A stretch of DNA of 64,000 nucleotides from Porticoccus sp. W117 (lineage in GTDB: Bacteria > Pseudomonadota > Gammaproteobacteria > Pseudomonadales > Porticoccaceae): contig NZ_JATAAF010000006.1 of NCBI RefSeq assembly GCF_030341905.1, forward strand, positions 62,001-126,000, written 5' to 3'. The translations under genes were made by a program, and so were the position numbers. How positions within the stretch are numbered: position 1 is the first letter of the stretch; each line of letters begins with the position of its first letter. Of the stretch, positions 15,852 to 25,586 are shown piece by piece. The notes beneath the pieces were generated by a model. That model was not told the origin of the DNA. It was given only the letters and a program-made list of their open reading frames with translations, and searched no databases.

Positions 15852-18011
15852 ATGAAAAAAACATTAACAACCCTCCCCTTGGCACTGACTGCCCTGGCAC
15901 TGGCCATCGGCCTGTCAGCTTGCAGCGATCAGCAGGCCACCGTAGAGCCAGAAGCAACTCCAGAAGCAACAACAGCAGGCAATCCCTTCTTTAGCGATTG
16001 GGGAACGCCTTTCGAATCACCGGATTTTAGCCGCATCAAACACGAGCATTACCTGCCTGCGTTTGAAAAGGCCATGGCCGATCACACCGCTGAAGTGCAA
16101 GCCATTATCGACAACCCGGATGCGCCAACTTTCGACAACACCATTGTGGCGCTGGAACGTTCGGGCCAATTACTCACCAAAGTCGGCCGCGTGTTTTACG
16201 CCCTGTCTTCGGCGCACACCAACCCGGATATTCAAGCGTTGTCGAAAGAATTGGCACCGATAACCAGCAGCCACTCCGACAACATCAACCTGAACGCCGA
16301 CCTGTTCGCCCGCGTGAAGGCGGTGTACGAGCAGAAAGACGCGCTGGAGCTCACCACCGAACAACGCCGCCTGCTGGACAAACGTTACAAAGGCTTTTTA
16401 CGCAGTGGCGCCAATCTGGTGGGTGAGCAAAAAGAACAGATGCGCACCATCAACAAAGAGCTGTCTGTGTTGACGCTGCAATTCCGCGAAAACCTGCTGG
16501 CTGAAAGTAACGCCTTCCAACTGGTGATCGACAACAGCGACGACCTGGCCGGCCTGCCCGACAGCGTTGTTCAAGCCGCTGCACAAACCGCCACTGCCCG
16601 AGGCATGGAAGGCAAATGGGTGTTCACCCTGGACAAGCCCAGCATGATTCCCTTCCTGAGCTACGCGGAAAACCGCGAGCTGCGGGAAAAACTCTACACC
16701 GGCTACATCACCCGTGGCGACCAGGGCAATGCCAACGACAGCAACGAGATTGTCGCCCGCATTGCCAACCTGCGTTTGCAAAAAGCCAACCTGCTGGGCT
16801 ACGCCAACCACGCCGACTTTGTGCTGGAAGAAAACATGGCCAAAAATGCCGGAGGCGTTTATGACCTGTTGAACCAGTTGTGGAAACCCGCACTGGCCAC
16901 GGCCGAGCGCGAACGCGCAGAAATGCAAGCGGTGATCGACGCCGAAGATGGCCACTTTAAACTGGCGTCCTGGGACTGGTGGTACTACGCGGAGAAACTG
17001 CGCAAACAAAAATACAATCTGGACGCTGCAGAAATAAAACCCTACCTGCAACTGGAAAACGTAGTGGATGGTGCATTCTATGTCGCCAAGCAATTATGGG
17101 GCGTAGAGGTGAAACCCATCGACGGTATTTCCAAATACCAGGAAGACGTGCGCACCTACGAAGTTAAAGACAAAGACGGCAACCACCTGGGGATTTTCTA
17201 CAGCGACTTCTTCCCTCGCGCCAGCAAGCGCGGCGGCGCCTGGATGACCAGCTTCCGCATCCAGTCGAATCTGGACAACAACTTTGTCACGCCGCTGATT
17301 ATGAACGTGGGCAACTACACCCCACCCATTGGTGACGACCCGGCGCTGCTGTCTTTTAACGACGTGACCACCATCTTCCACGAATTCGGCCACGCCCTGC
17401 ACGGCTTGCTGTCGAAAGCCCACTATCCCAGCCTGGCAGGCACCTCCACACCGCGGGACTACGTGGAATTCCCCGCCCAACTGTACGAACACTGGGCCGC
17501 TCACCCGGAAGTCATGAAGCAATACGCGCGTCACTACAAGACCGGGGAAGCGATTCCCGACGAGCTGATTGCCAAAATGAAAAAAGCCAGCACCTTCAAC
17601 CAGGGCTTTAAAACCACCGAATACCTGGCGGCATCGCTGTTGGATATGGCATGGCACAGCATTGACAGCGAAGTGACAGACACCCGCGCGTTTGAAACAG
17701 AGGTATTGGAAAACTACGGTTTAATTCCCGAAATTGTTTCCCGCTACCGCAGCACCTACTTCGCCCACATATTTGCCGGTGGCTATTCCGCAGGCTACTA
17801 CTCCTACATCTGGTCAGAAGTGCTGGACAGCGACGGTTTTGAAGCCTTTAAAGAAACCGCTGTTTTCGATAAGGAAACTGCCCAGCGTTTGTTGGAGCAC
17901 GTGTACTCCACCGGTGGCACCGAAGACCCCGGCGAACTCTATCGCCGTTTCCGGGGCCGTGACCCGGAAATTGGCCCGCTGCTGAAAAGCCGTGGGTTTA
18001 GTGAGGAATAA
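15852..18011 (+). CDS. M3-family metallopeptidase, lipoprotein (Dcp-like)
   Basis: I placed the start at ATG 15852 (AGGAAACAGG just upstream), giving 719 residues; the longer frame reads through a repeat. The N-terminus is a lipoprotein signal peptide ending in LSAC, so the enzyme should be anchored in the outer membrane, facing the periplasm. The body is an M3 oligopeptidase: the zinc motif HEFGH is at about residues 510-514 in VTTIFHEFGHALHGLL, followed by PRDYVEFPAQLYEHWA. It resembles peptidyl-dipeptidase Dcp, which is usually cytosolic or periplasmic and not lipidated. It would degrade short peptides. Confidence 0.92.
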   Translation: MKKTLTTLPLALTALALAIGLSACSDQQATVEPEATPEATTAGNPFFSDWGTPFESPDFSRIKHEHYLPAFEKAMADHTAEVQAIIDNPDAPTFDNTIVALERSGQLLTKVGRVFYALSSAHTNPDIQALSKELAPITSSHSDNINLNADLFARVKAVYEQKDALELTTEQRRLLDKRYKGFLRSGANLVGEQKEQMRTINKELSVLTLQFRENLLAESNAFQLVIDNSDDLAGLPDSVVQAAAQTATARGMEGKWVFTLDKPSMIPFLSYAENRELREKLYTGYITRGDQGNANDSNEIVARIANLRLQKANLLGYANHADFVLEENMAKNAGGVYDLLNQLWKPALATAERERAEMQAVIDAEDGHFKLASWDWWYYAEKLRKQKYNLDAAEIKPYLQLENVVDGAFYVAKQLWGVEVKPIDGISKYQEDVRTYEVKDKDGNHLGIFYSDFFPRASKRGGAWMTSFRIQSNLDNNFVTPLIMNVGNYTPPIGDDPALLSFNDVTTIFHEFGHALHGLLSKAHYPSLAGTSTPRDYVEFPAQLYEHWAAHPEVMKQYARHYKTGEAIPDELIAKMKKASTFNQGFKTTEYLAASLLDMAWHSIDSEVTDTRAFETEVLENYGLIPEIVSRYRSTYFAHIFAGGYSAGYYSYIWSEVLDSDGFEAFKETAVFDKETAQRLLEHVYSTGGTEDPGELYRRFRGRDPEIGPLLKSRGFSEE

Positions 18012-18026
18012 AGCCTTCCAAGCACG

Positions 18027-18050
18027 CCATCCCCGCCCAGGCGGGGATGG
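18027..18050. terminator. Hairpin between convergent genes
   Basis: CCATCCCCGCC / GGCGGGGATGG, an 11-bp stem with a 2-base loop, between the M3 peptidase gene and the convergent 131-residue gene. It has the core of the CCCCGCGCAGG repeat and no T-run, so termination is only plausible. Confidence 0.5.
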
Positions 18051-18060
18051 CCATTCCATA

Positions 18061-18456
18061 TTATTTACTTGTAGAAGCCACAACAGGGCTGCCCATTTCA
18101 CTCATCGGCATACACAGCGCCGAATCCACCTCAGTTTTAACCACCGTGGTTTTTCCAGCCTCTACCTCAAACTTCAGCTGACTCTTTGCAGAGTCGTTCG
18201 CGATCAACTGGTAATGCCCTGGCGCCAGTTGTAACTCCATGCGCTTTCCGTGGGCAAGTTTGCCCAGACTCTTGCCATTCAAATACAGGCGATAATCCAT
18301 ATAACTCAACATCGCTTGCTGGCTGGGGCGATAGATGACTACATTGGGCTCTTCCGCCATGATCGCACTCTGGGTATTTTCAGCCTGCACGCCTGAAGAT
18401 ACAGAAGCGGCGAACAGCATAGCGGCAATGGCACCAGTCAGAAATTGAGTTTTCAT
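18061..18456 (-). CDS. Small secreted protein of unknown function
   Basis: A 131-residue protein with a clear signal peptide (MKTQFLTGAIAAMLFAASVSSGVQA). The mature part contains YRLYLNGKSLGKLAHGKRME and LQLAPGHYQLIAN, a pattern like small beta-sandwich PEGA- or DUF2846-type domains found in lipoproteins, but this one lacks a lipobox cysteine. I do not recognise a precise family. It is convergent with the M3 peptidase and divergent from the MddA-like gene. The ATG has AGGAGA about 5 bp upstream, so the start is well supported. Confidence 0.7.
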   Translation of the reverse strand: MKTQFLTGAIAAMLFAASVSSGVQAENTQSAIMAEEPNVVIYRPSQQAMLSYMDYRLYLNGKSLGKLAHGKRMELQLAPGHYQLIANDSAKSQLKFEVEAGKTTVVKTEVDSALCMPMSEMGSPVVASTSK

Positions 18457-18582
18457 TGTGTTTCTCCTTTTGTGGTTGGACTAACATTTCGTCAACAACC
18501 AAAAGGCGCCAGAAACCATCGCGCAGCGCGCCAGAAAAAATCTGGCGACTATAAAGAGTGAACAAAATAGAGAGGGTTCAAA

Positions 18583-19335
18583 ATGCGCGCTTTACTGATG
18601 ATCTACAGTATTTGCTGTTACCTGGCCGGTGTTGCTGCACTGGTATTTCTGATTTTATTTATGGCGGATTGGTGGGTGCCTGTCACCGTTAATAGCGGTT
18701 CCGCCTACGCGCCGCAGCTGTCGCCATTGCTGGCAATGGGCTGGAACACATTGCTGGTGTTGCTGTGGGGGCTTCAGCACAGTGTGATGGCCGACCCAGC
18801 CTTTAAAAAGTTCTGGGTTCGGATTGTTCCGCCTGCGGTAGAGCGCAGCACCTATGTGCTGACAGTGGCGATTGTGACCTTCGCTATTATTTTGCTGTGG
18901 TGCCCAATACCGCACATGCTGTGGCAAACCAGTGGCTCTGTGCTCGGCTATACGTTATCAGGTGTTTATGTATTTGGCTGGGTGGTGGTACTGGTATCGA
19001 CATTTTTGATTAACCACTGGCATCTTTTCGGCTTGCAGCAGGCCTACCAGCAAGTGCGCAACCTGCCCTCAAAAGAGAGTTCTTTTGTCACCCCTCTGCT
19101 GTACAAATTGGTTCGCCACCCGATGATGACCGGTGTGCTGATTTCCCTGTGGGCAGTTGCCGATATGAGCTGGGGAAGGTTGTTGTTTGCGGTATTGATG
19201 ACGGTGTATGTGTATCTGGGCACGCGCCATGAAGAAAAGACTCTGACTGCTGAGTTGGGAGAAAAGTATCAGGAGTATTGCAAGACTACGCCGATGTTGG
19301 TGCCTGGTGTGCCTAAGATACGTAGGGTGAATTAG
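18583..19335 (+). CDS. Membrane methyltransferase, MddA / isoprenylcysteine methyltransferase-like
   Basis: A 250-residue protein with about five membrane segments and the C-terminal motif of this superfamily: KLVRHPMMTGVLISLWAVAD followed by LGTRHEEKTLTAELGEKYQE. The N-terminal part (FMADWWVPVTVNSG, LWGLQHSVMADPAFK, NHWHLFGLQQAY) is close to MddA, the enzyme that methylates methanethiol to dimethyl sulfide with S-adenosylmethionine. MddA is the best guess, but NnrU-like and other members share the fold. Its last codons lie in a dispersed repeat, so its C-terminus may have been remodelled. Confidence 0.7.
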   Translation: MRALLMIYSICCYLAGVAALVFLILFMADWWVPVTVNSGSAYAPQLSPLLAMGWNTLLVLLWGLQHSVMADPAFKKFWVRIVPPAVERSTYVLTVAIVTFAIILLWCPIPHMLWQTSGSVLGYTLSGVYVFGWVVVLVSTFLINHWHLFGLQQAYQQVRNLPSKESSFVTPLLYKLVRHPMMTGVLISLWAVADMSWGRLLFAVLMTVYVYLGTRHEEKTLTAELGEKYQEYCKTTPMLVPGVPKIRRVN

Positions 19336-19403
19336 GCGCGAAGCGACGTATCCACGAGCATTCCCGCATAACCGGTGGATTACGCTGCGCTAATCCACCC
19401 TAC
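19322..19403. repeat. Dispersed palindromic repeat, GGTGGATTACGC type
   Basis: Left part CGTAGGGTGAATTAGGCGCG and right part GGATTACGCTGCGC, TAATCCACCCTAC are roughly complementary. It overlaps the last codons and stop of the MddA-like gene. Confidence 0.7.
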
Positions 19404-19423
19404 AAACACCCACGATGTTGTAT

Positions 19424-20833
19424 TTAGAAATTCCACTTTTGCGGCGACGCCGGGGAGTAACAACAAAAAGTACCCGTGGTGACGCTGTTTTTCAGGTGTT
19501 CCCCCAATTCCGAATGGGAGTCACTGATTTTTGCGATGCTGGATTTAATACGCGCTGATACCGCTTTGCGGTTGCGTTCGGTGGGGTCGTTGAGGGCACG
19601 TTTGCGCCCTGCCAGGCCAACTCCTTCGCGCAATTGCTGCAACAGGGCGTCCCGTTCTTCCAGCAACCGTTGTTGCTGTTGCACTGTATTTTCAGGGCCA
19701 TCATCAGCCAACTCACTGTCAATTTCCGCCAAGCGATTTTTGTAGGCCAGCAGCGCTTGCTGATCCAGAGTATCGATACTCTGTTCCTGCGGTGCTGCCT
19801 CGCCCTCTCCCGCCAGCACATTGACGTGCAACTCTTTGCCCGGCGCGCTGAGCAACTGATGCAAATCGTTCAGGCCGCGGGCATTTTTTATATGAATGGT
19901 TTTGCCCGCAAACGTCAGTGCCCACACATCGCCGTTGCGAATAAATTGCTGAGTATTTTCAATATTCGATGCAGTCACTTGCGGCGCATCGGAGGGCACC
20001 AGAAATTCCAGTACTGGCTGCAGTACTTCCTGAAGTTCACCCATCCAGGGGGCGTGGGTGACGCCGCTCAGCAATTGCAAATGCGCATCCAACAAGCCGC
20101 TGGCCAACTCCCGGCCCGCTTCAAAGGGAATGGCGTGGTCTTTTTGGCGATGTACTACCAAGGCGGGCGCGGTGACTTTCGACAGCCACTCTCTGGCGTC
20201 CATATCAAACGACAATTGCAGTAACTGTGCCGCCATCTCGGCGCTGGCGGATTTGCGTTGCAAGCCGCTGTGACGTTCCACTTCCTGCTTGGACATATTG
20301 GGGTCAAAAATATCTGACAAGGTGCGTGAGCCCAGCCCCCAACTGGCCCTTACCAGATCACACATCACCTGCTGTATCTCGGGTTTTGTCAGGTTTTCGC
20401 CATTGGCGTAAGAGCCGATAAACACCAGCTTTGCTACCCGTTCAGGGTTTTCTGCGCTGTAAACAATGGCCGGTGGCCCGGCGCAGGAATTGGCCAGCAA
20501 GGTGCACTGTTCTATGTTCAGATGCTCGATCAGGCTGGCCAGGGTATCCGCTTCACTGCGCAAATCGAACTGCCGACGCTCGCGATCACTGAGGCCTGTG
20601 CCGGGGCGGTCAAAACGCACTACAGTGAAATGCTGTGCCAGGGTGTTAAAGAATTCCTGAAAGGCATCACTTTGCCAATCCAGTTCCAGATGGCTCACCC
20701 ACCAGGCGGGGCACACCAACCACGGCTTGCCGCTGCTTTCCTCGCCCTGCACTGCATAGGCCACGTTGTGGCCTCCACTATCAGTAAAAAAACGAATTTT
20801 TGGCGTCATAAAATTATTGGTTTTGATGGGCAC
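19424..20833 (-). CDS. Alpha/beta hydrolase fused to an uncharacterised C-terminal domain
   Basis: The first 280 residues (GTG start) are an alpha/beta hydrolase with a plausible triad: Ser116 in LLANSCAGPP, Asp232 in VVHRQKDHAIP, His260 in GVTHAPW. Residues 290-469 are a second module with VWALTFAGKTIHIKNARGLN, then a coiled-coil stretch, then GRKRALNDPTERNRKAVSAR, ending in SVTTGTFCCYSP. As far as I recall, similar tails occur at the ends of regulatory or ATPase proteins, which suggests ligand sensing rather than simple catalysis (inference). The GTG start overlaps the end of the RND gene by 20 bp; an ATG at 20809 is the alternative. It probably belongs to the efflux operon. Confidence 0.7.
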   Translation of the reverse strand: MPIKTNNFMTPKIRFFTDSGGHNVAYAVQGEESSGKPWLVCPAWWVSHLELDWQSDAFQEFFNTLAQHFTVVRFDRPGTGLSDRERRQFDLRSEADTLASLIEHLNIEQCTLLANSCAGPPAIVYSAENPERVAKLVFIGSYANGENLTKPEIQQVMCDLVRASWGLGSRTLSDIFDPNMSKQEVERHSGLQRKSASAEMAAQLLQLSFDMDAREWLSKVTAPALVVHRQKDHAIPFEAGRELASGLLDAHLQLLSGVTHAPWMGELQEVLQPVLEFLVPSDAPQVTASNIENTQQFIRNGDVWALTFAGKTIHIKNARGLNDLHQLLSAPGKELHVNVLAGEGEAAPQEQSIDTLDQQALLAYKNRLAEIDSELADDGPENTVQQQQRLLEERDALLQQLREGVGLAGRKRALNDPTERNRKAVSARIKSSIAKISDSHSELGEHLKNSVTTGTFCCYSPASPQKWNF

Positions 20834-23800
20834 TTATTTCCACTTCCAATTTACGGCTGACTGCTTTCGGTGAGCCGGTGTTGCGCGCGAATAATCGGTA
20901 GGCCAGCGGCACCACAAACAGTGTAAAGAAAGTCGCTACCGCCACGCCGGAAATCACCACCACTCCCAACACATAGCGGGTTTCCGCACCGGCGCCGCTG
21001 GCCATCACCAGTGGAATGGCACCGACAACCGTGGTGATGGCAGTCATCACAATGGGGCGCAGGCGCACCTGGCAGGCTTCGATCAGAGCCTCCTCAAATT
21101 CCATGCCCTGATCCCGCAACTGATTGACAAATTCCACCAGCAAAATACCGTTTTTGGCCGCCAACCCCACCAGCATCAATATGCCTATCTGGCTGTAGAG
21201 ATTGAGGGTCTGGCCGGTAAAGTACAATCCCGCCAGTGCCCCCAACACCGCCAGGGGAACCGCCAACATAATCACAAAGGGGTGAATAAAACTTTCGAAC
21301 TGGGCCGCCAGCACCAGAAACACCACCATCAACGACAGCACGAACACAAAGCCGCCGGCCTCTCCGGCGCGGCGAAATTCCATGGAATCGCCTTTGTAAT
21401 CCACATTCACGCCAGCGGGCAAATGATCCCGCGCCAGGCCGTCCATAAAGTCCAGCGCCGCCCCCAGACTGTAGCCGTCTGCCAGGTTCGCTTCCAGAGT
21501 AATAGCGCGCAGGCGGTTGTAGCGGTTGAGGGATTCGGCGCCAGCCATTTCGCTGATGGTTACCAGGTTGGCCAGGGGAATCAGTTGTTGGCTGCGTTCG
21601 GAGCGCACAAAGATATTGGTCATATCCAGGGCGGTGCGCTGATGGGATTTCTCCCCTTCCAGAATCACATTGTATTGCTCGCCTTCATACAGAAAGGTGG
21701 TGACTTTGCGCGAGCCCAAAAACGTTTCCAGGGTGCGGCTGATGTTGGCCACCGATACCCCCAGGTCACCGGCGCGGTCGCGGTCGATGGATACCCGCAA
21801 CTGTGGCCGGGTTTCCTGATAATCGTGGCTGACTGACGACAATTTGGGGTTCTCGGCGATCTTATCCAGCAGAGTGTCCCGCCACTGAGCCAAGTCCTGG
21901 TAGTTGCCGCCACCAATCACAAAACTCAGCGGTTTGCGGGAGCCAGTGCGCAACCCCTGGGGCAAAATCACCGGTGCCCGTACCCCGGAAATATCGGCGA
22001 TGCGTTTGCGCACTTCGGTTCGCAATTCGGTGACACTGGGGCGCCCGGACGACCAATCGCCAGGTACCAGTACAATAAAGCCGCTGTTGAACGTATCCCC
22101 CTGGCCAAAATGCCGGGGAGCCGAAATCAGCAGGCGCTCGATAACACCGCTCTCCACCATGGGCATCAGGCGCTCCTGAATCTGTTCCATGTACTTGCGG
22201 TTGTATTCGTAGGAGGTACCCTCCGGCCCCTGAGCAAAGATCATCAGCACACCGCGATCTTCACGAGGCACAAATTCCATGGGCACTTTCACATAGAACA
22301 GCGCAATCAGCCCCGCCAGAAACAGGTAGATCACCAGCATTCGCCGCGGCCGGGCAATCACTGCAGCCAACGCCTTTCGATAGACTCCCGTCATTTTGGA
22401 AAAGCGCTGCTTGCCGTTCTGATCAGCGGTGGTTTGTGAATTTTCTTTTTTCAGTAATTTGCTGCATAACACCGGGCACAAAGTCAGCGCCACCAAGCTC
22501 GACAGCACCACCGCCGCCGTCAGGGTAACCGCAAACTCGCCAAACAAACGCCCGGTACTGCCCTGGGACAGGGTAATGGGAATAAATACCGCCACCAGTA
22601 CCAACGTGGTGGCGATCACCGCAAAGCCAACCTGGCGGGTACCGCGATAGGCGGCCAGCAACGGCGGCTCCCCTTGGCGAATGCGGCGGTGAATGTTTTC
22701 CAACACCACAATGCCATCGTCCACCACCAGGCCAATCGCCAATACCAGAGCCAGCAGGGTCAACAGGTTGAGGGTATAACCGAAGGCGTACAGCACAATA
22801 AAGGTGGCGATAATCGATACTGGCACGGTAACGGTGGGCACCAGAGTGGCACGGCGGTCACCCAGAAATACCCAGATAACCACCACAACCATCAGCGCGG
22901 CGATCAACAGAGTCCGATACACCTCATTGATGGCGCTATCCACAAAGGTGGAGCGGTCGTAACCAACCGCCAGCTCCATATGCTCTGGCAGGGATTGCCG
23001 CAGTTCATCAAGGCGGGCGTAAACGCCGTTGGAAACATCCAGGGAGTTGGCGGTACTCTGGGGCACCACTCCCATAGAGACATTGGGCCTGCCATTGACC
23101 CGACTGAAACGGCGACTCTCTACCGGTGCCACCTCCACCCTGGCCACATCCCCCAGACGCACCAGATAACCTTGATCACCCTGGCTAATCACCAACTCGG
23201 CAAAGTCTGTGGCGGTTTTGTAACTGCGCTCAATGCGCACAGTAAAATCCCGCTGGGCGGATTCGATATTACCGGCGGGCAGTTCGATATTTTCCGCCCG
23301 CAAGGCGGTTTCAATATCCCTGACCGTGAGGTTACGAGCCGCCAGCTTTTCCCTGTCCAGCCAGATGCGCATGGAGTATTCCAGTTCACCGATCAGGCGC
23401 ACCCTGGCCACACCCTCCACCACAGACAGGCGGTCCACCAAATAGCGGCGAGCGTAATCCGTCAGTTCCAGAATGGACATTTCCGTACTGGTGAGGCCGA
23501 TGTACATCATAGTGCTGGAGGTGGCGGCGGCTTTGCTCACTTCCGGCGGCGAACTTTCTTCCGGCAGGTTGCCGGTGACACGGGACACCTGGTCGCGCAC
23601 ATCGTTGGCGGCTTCGTCGATGGGCCGGCCAGCCTGGAACTCAATGTTTATGTCGGAGCGGCCGTCGCGGCTGGTGGAGGTAATCGTGCGAATGCCTTCG
23701 ATACCAGCAATGCGATCTTCAATAACCTTGGTGACGCGGGTTTCCACCACCGCCGCCGAGGCACCGGTGTAATCCGTGCGTACCGACACCACCGGGCGAT

Positions 23801-23921
23801 CCACATTGGGATATTGGCGCAAAGACAATCGGTCGAAGGAAACCAGACCAAACACCACCAGCAAGATGCTGATGACCATGGCAAACACTGGCCGGGAAAC
23901 TGAGGTATCAGAAAGCCACAC
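20814..23921 (-). CDS. RND efflux transporter, HAE1 (AcrB/MexB-like) family
   Basis: A 1035-residue protein with the twelve-helix RND layout: the first helix (SVSRPVFAMVISILLVVFGL), two large periplasmic loops, and helix 4 with LALVLAIGLVVDDGIVVLEN IHRR carrying the proton-relay Asp pair. It would pump drugs or other amphiphiles from the inner membrane and periplasm. It starts 4 bp after the adaptor gene. No outer-membrane channel gene is present nearby, so it may use a TolC encoded elsewhere. The fused hydrolase follows with a small overlap. Confidence 0.94.
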   Translation of the reverse strand: MWLSDTSVSRPVFAMVISILLVVFGLVSFDRLSLRQYPNVDRPVVSVRTDYTGASAAVVETRVTKVIEDRIAGIEGIRTITSTSRDGRSDINIEFQAGRPIDEAANDVRDQVSRVTGNLPEESSPPEVSKAAATSSTMMYIGLTSTEMSILELTDYARRYLVDRLSVVEGVARVRLIGELEYSMRIWLDREKLAARNLTVRDIETALRAENIELPAGNIESAQRDFTVRIERSYKTATDFAELVISQGDQGYLVRLGDVARVEVAPVESRRFSRVNGRPNVSMGVVPQSTANSLDVSNGVYARLDELRQSLPEHMELAVGYDRSTFVDSAINEVYRTLLIAALMVVVVIWVFLGDRRATLVPTVTVPVSIIATFIVLYAFGYTLNLLTLLALVLAIGLVVDDGIVVLENIHRRIRQGEPPLLAAYRGTRQVGFAVIATTLVLVAVFIPITLSQGSTGRLFGEFAVTLTAAVVLSSLVALTLCPVLCSKLLKKENSQTTADQNGKQRFSKMTGVYRKALAAVIARPRRMLVIYLFLAGLIALFYVKVPMEFVPREDRGVLMIFAQGPEGTSYEYNRKYMEQIQERLMPMVESGVIERLLISAPRHFGQGDTFNSGFIVLVPGDWSSGRPSVTELRTEVRKRIADISGVRAPVILPQGLRTGSRKPLSFVIGGGNYQDLAQWRDTLLDKIAENPKLSSVSHDYQETRPQLRVSIDRDRAGDLGVSVANISRTLETFLGSRKVTTFLYEGEQYNVILEGEKSHQRTALDMTNIFVRSERSQQLIPLANLVTISEMAGAESLNRYNRLRAITLEANLADGYSLGAALDFMDGLARDHLPAGVNVDYKGDSMEFRRAGEAGGFVFVLSLMVVFLVLAAQFESFIHPFVIMLAVPLAVLGALAGLYFTGQTLNLYSQIGILMLVGLAAKNGILLVEFVNQLRDQGMEFEEALIEACQVRLRPIVMTAITTVVGAIPLVMASGAGAETRYVLGVVVISGVAVATFFTLFVVPLAYRLFARNTGSPKAVSRKLEVEISAHQNQ

Positions 23922-23925
23922 TACC

Positions 23926-25017
23926 CTACTCCCCGGTTCCAGGTGATTCAGCGTTCGCCGCCTGTTTAATGGTCACCGCGCTGCCCGTGCGCACCCGGTT
24001 AACCCCTTCCAATACCACTTGTTCGCCCGCTTCCAGGCCAGCCAACACTTGCACCAGCCCGTATTCGCGGCCTCCGATTTTGACATCACGGCGATTGGCC
24101 ACCCATTTGCCACCGTCGTTTTCCGACACCACCAACACAAAGTGGCGATCTTGTAGTGACACAACAGTCACTTCCGGCAACACGATGGACAGCTGTTGCT
24201 CTTTGACCAGCTCTACCTCCATCAACATGCCCGGCTTCAGCAGGCCATCGGGGTTGGGTAATTGAGCGCGCACCTGTATGGAGCGACTCACCGGGTCGAT
24301 ACGGGAATCAATGGTGGTTACCTGGCCGCTGAAGCGCCGGCCTTCAAACACCCTGGCGGTGACGGCGATATCCATGCCTTCCTGCAGTACTGACAAGTAA
24401 ATGGCGGGTACAGAAAAATCCAGCTTCATGGTGGTGACGTCATCCAGGGTAACAATCAGGGTGCCCGGCGACACCAGCGCACCGGGACTCACCCGGCGCA
24501 GCCCCAACACACCGCTGAACGGTGCCTTTAAAGTGCGATCCTGAATACTGGCCTGCACCTCGCGAATGCGCTGCCTGGCCGCTTCCAGCTGGGTACGGCG
24601 GGCATCCAGCACGTTCTGGGAAATGGAATTGCTCTGACGCAGTTTTTCCAAATGCTTGGTTTCCCGCTGCTGATCCGCCAGCTCAATATTGGCAAGGGAC
24701 AATTGAGCCTGTTCTTCGCCCTGCTCAAGCATCACCAGAATATCGCCGCGCTCAACCCGCTGGCCATCTTCAAAATGAATGCTGGCGACTTTTTCGGAAA
24801 CATTAGCGGTAATGGCTACCGATTCCCGAGAGGACAGAGTTCCCAGCGCCTGAGTTTTTAAACTGAACGGCCGCTGCTCAGCGGCTACCACAGTCACCGG
24901 AACCGCCCGCGAAGGTTTGCTGGCTTTGGCTTTAGCGCCGCCCTGTTGCCATGGCTGCCAAACCAGCACCGCAGCCACAAGAGCCAGGGCAACTAACGTC
25001 ATTATTGTTTTTTTCAT
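23926..25017 (-). CDS. RND periplasmic adaptor protein (membrane fusion protein)
   Basis: A 363-residue protein with an N-terminal signal or anchor (MKKTIMTLVALALVAAVLVW), a lipoyl/barrel-sandwich part (VAITANVSEKVASIHFEDGQ RVERGDILVML), a helical hairpin rich in Gln and Glu, and a beta-barrel (FEGRRFSGQVTTIDSRIDP). There is no lipobox cysteine. It bridges the RND pump to an outer-membrane channel. It is the first gene of a probable three-gene operon with the pump and the fused hydrolase. Its upstream region adjoins the end of the cassette array. Confidence 0.93.
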   Translation of the reverse strand: MKKTIMTLVALALVAAVLVWQPWQQGGAKAKASKPSRAVPVTVVAAEQRPFSLKTQALGTLSSRESVAITANVSEKVASIHFEDGQRVERGDILVMLEQGEEQAQLSLANIELADQQRETKHLEKLRQSNSISQNVLDARRTQLEAARQRIREVQASIQDRTLKAPFSGVLGLRRVSPGALVSPGTLIVTLDDVTTMKLDFSVPAIYLSVLQEGMDIAVTARVFEGRRFSGQVTTIDSRIDPVSRSIQVRAQLPNPDGLLKPGMLMEVELVKEQQLSIVLPEVTVVSLQDRHFVLVVSENDGGKWVANRRDVKIGGREYGLVQVLAGLEAGEQVVLEGVNRVRTGSAVTIKQAANAESPGTGE

Positions 25018-25142
25018 GGCACGGCCTGAGAGTTATTTCCCCAAGATTAGCAGAGATGGGGGGAATTAGCCGTTGTTGGAGGGAGATTAGGTTTTTGTGG
25101 TGGGGGAGCTGCTGGGGTAATGCTATCAAACTGCCGCACGTT

Positions 25143-25149
25143 GTTAGGC
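25143..25149 (-). other. Partial attC-like site (R'' box) after the last cassette
   Basis: GCCTAAC on the minus strand carries the stop codon of the DUF1801-like gene, the classic position for the left end of an attC site. I see no matching right box or hairpin further on, so the site is likely truncated and marks the end of the array. Confidence 0.5.
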
Positions 25150-25506
25150 ATTAGTCTTGGCTGCCACTAATGACAATGGAAGATACTCCGCTAAATGCTT
25201 GATCTTTATATCCTCTATCGAGTACAGCTTTATGTGCCTACGGCCCTTACCCTTACCTTCGAGATAGCCAAGAGTATCCGTAATTTTCGCTCCTTGACTA
25301 AATTCTACAGACACATGTTTTTTGTACGCGAAAACACCGCAAAATTGCTCCCCTGACGAGAAAATTATGCCACCATATTTAACTTCCTCTGAGACAGGCG
25401 AAATACTATCTTTCACTAATTCGCGAAACAGCGTGACCAAAGAATGCTGCTCTTCGCCAAGAAGACGAATATCATCTAACAGTGCCTGGATAGTTTTTGT
25501 AGTCAT
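25144..25506 (-). CDS. DUF1801-like protein, cassette gene 6
   Basis: A 120-residue cytosolic protein with EEVKYGGIIFSSGEQFCGVF, which fits the DUF1801 (YdhG-like) fold. Function of the family is unknown. The stop codon lies in GCCTAAC, and an attC-like site precedes the gene, as expected for an integron cassette. Base composition is AT-richer than in the flanking efflux genes. It is the last cassette in the direction of transcription. Confidence 0.7.
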   Translation of the reverse strand: MTTKTIQALLDDIRLLGEEQHSLVTLFRELVKDSISPVSEEVKYGGIIFSSGEQFCGVFAYKKHVSVEFSQGAKITDTLGYLEGKGKGRRHIKLYSIEDIKIKHLAEYLPLSLVAAKTNA

Positions 25507-25515
25507 TTATTGTAT

Positions 25516-25585
25516 GTCCAACGACTATTTAATGGGCTACCGAAACAACGTGCAGGCAGTCCGATTTTGAATCGCTTTGTTATAC
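25516..25585 (-). other. attC-like recombination site 5
   Basis: Runs on the minus strand from GTATAAC (25585-25579) to GTTGGAC (25522-25516), about 70 bp, with partially complementary inner segments. The left box pairs perfectly with the right box GTTATAC at the start of the same cassette (25981-25975), as an excised circle would require. Confidence 0.72.
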
Positions 25586-25586
25586 A

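Noticed and set aside
22674-23903. Plus-strand frame of 409 codons opposite the RND gene
   Set aside because: Wholly antisense to a conserved transporter, low complexity, no start signal.
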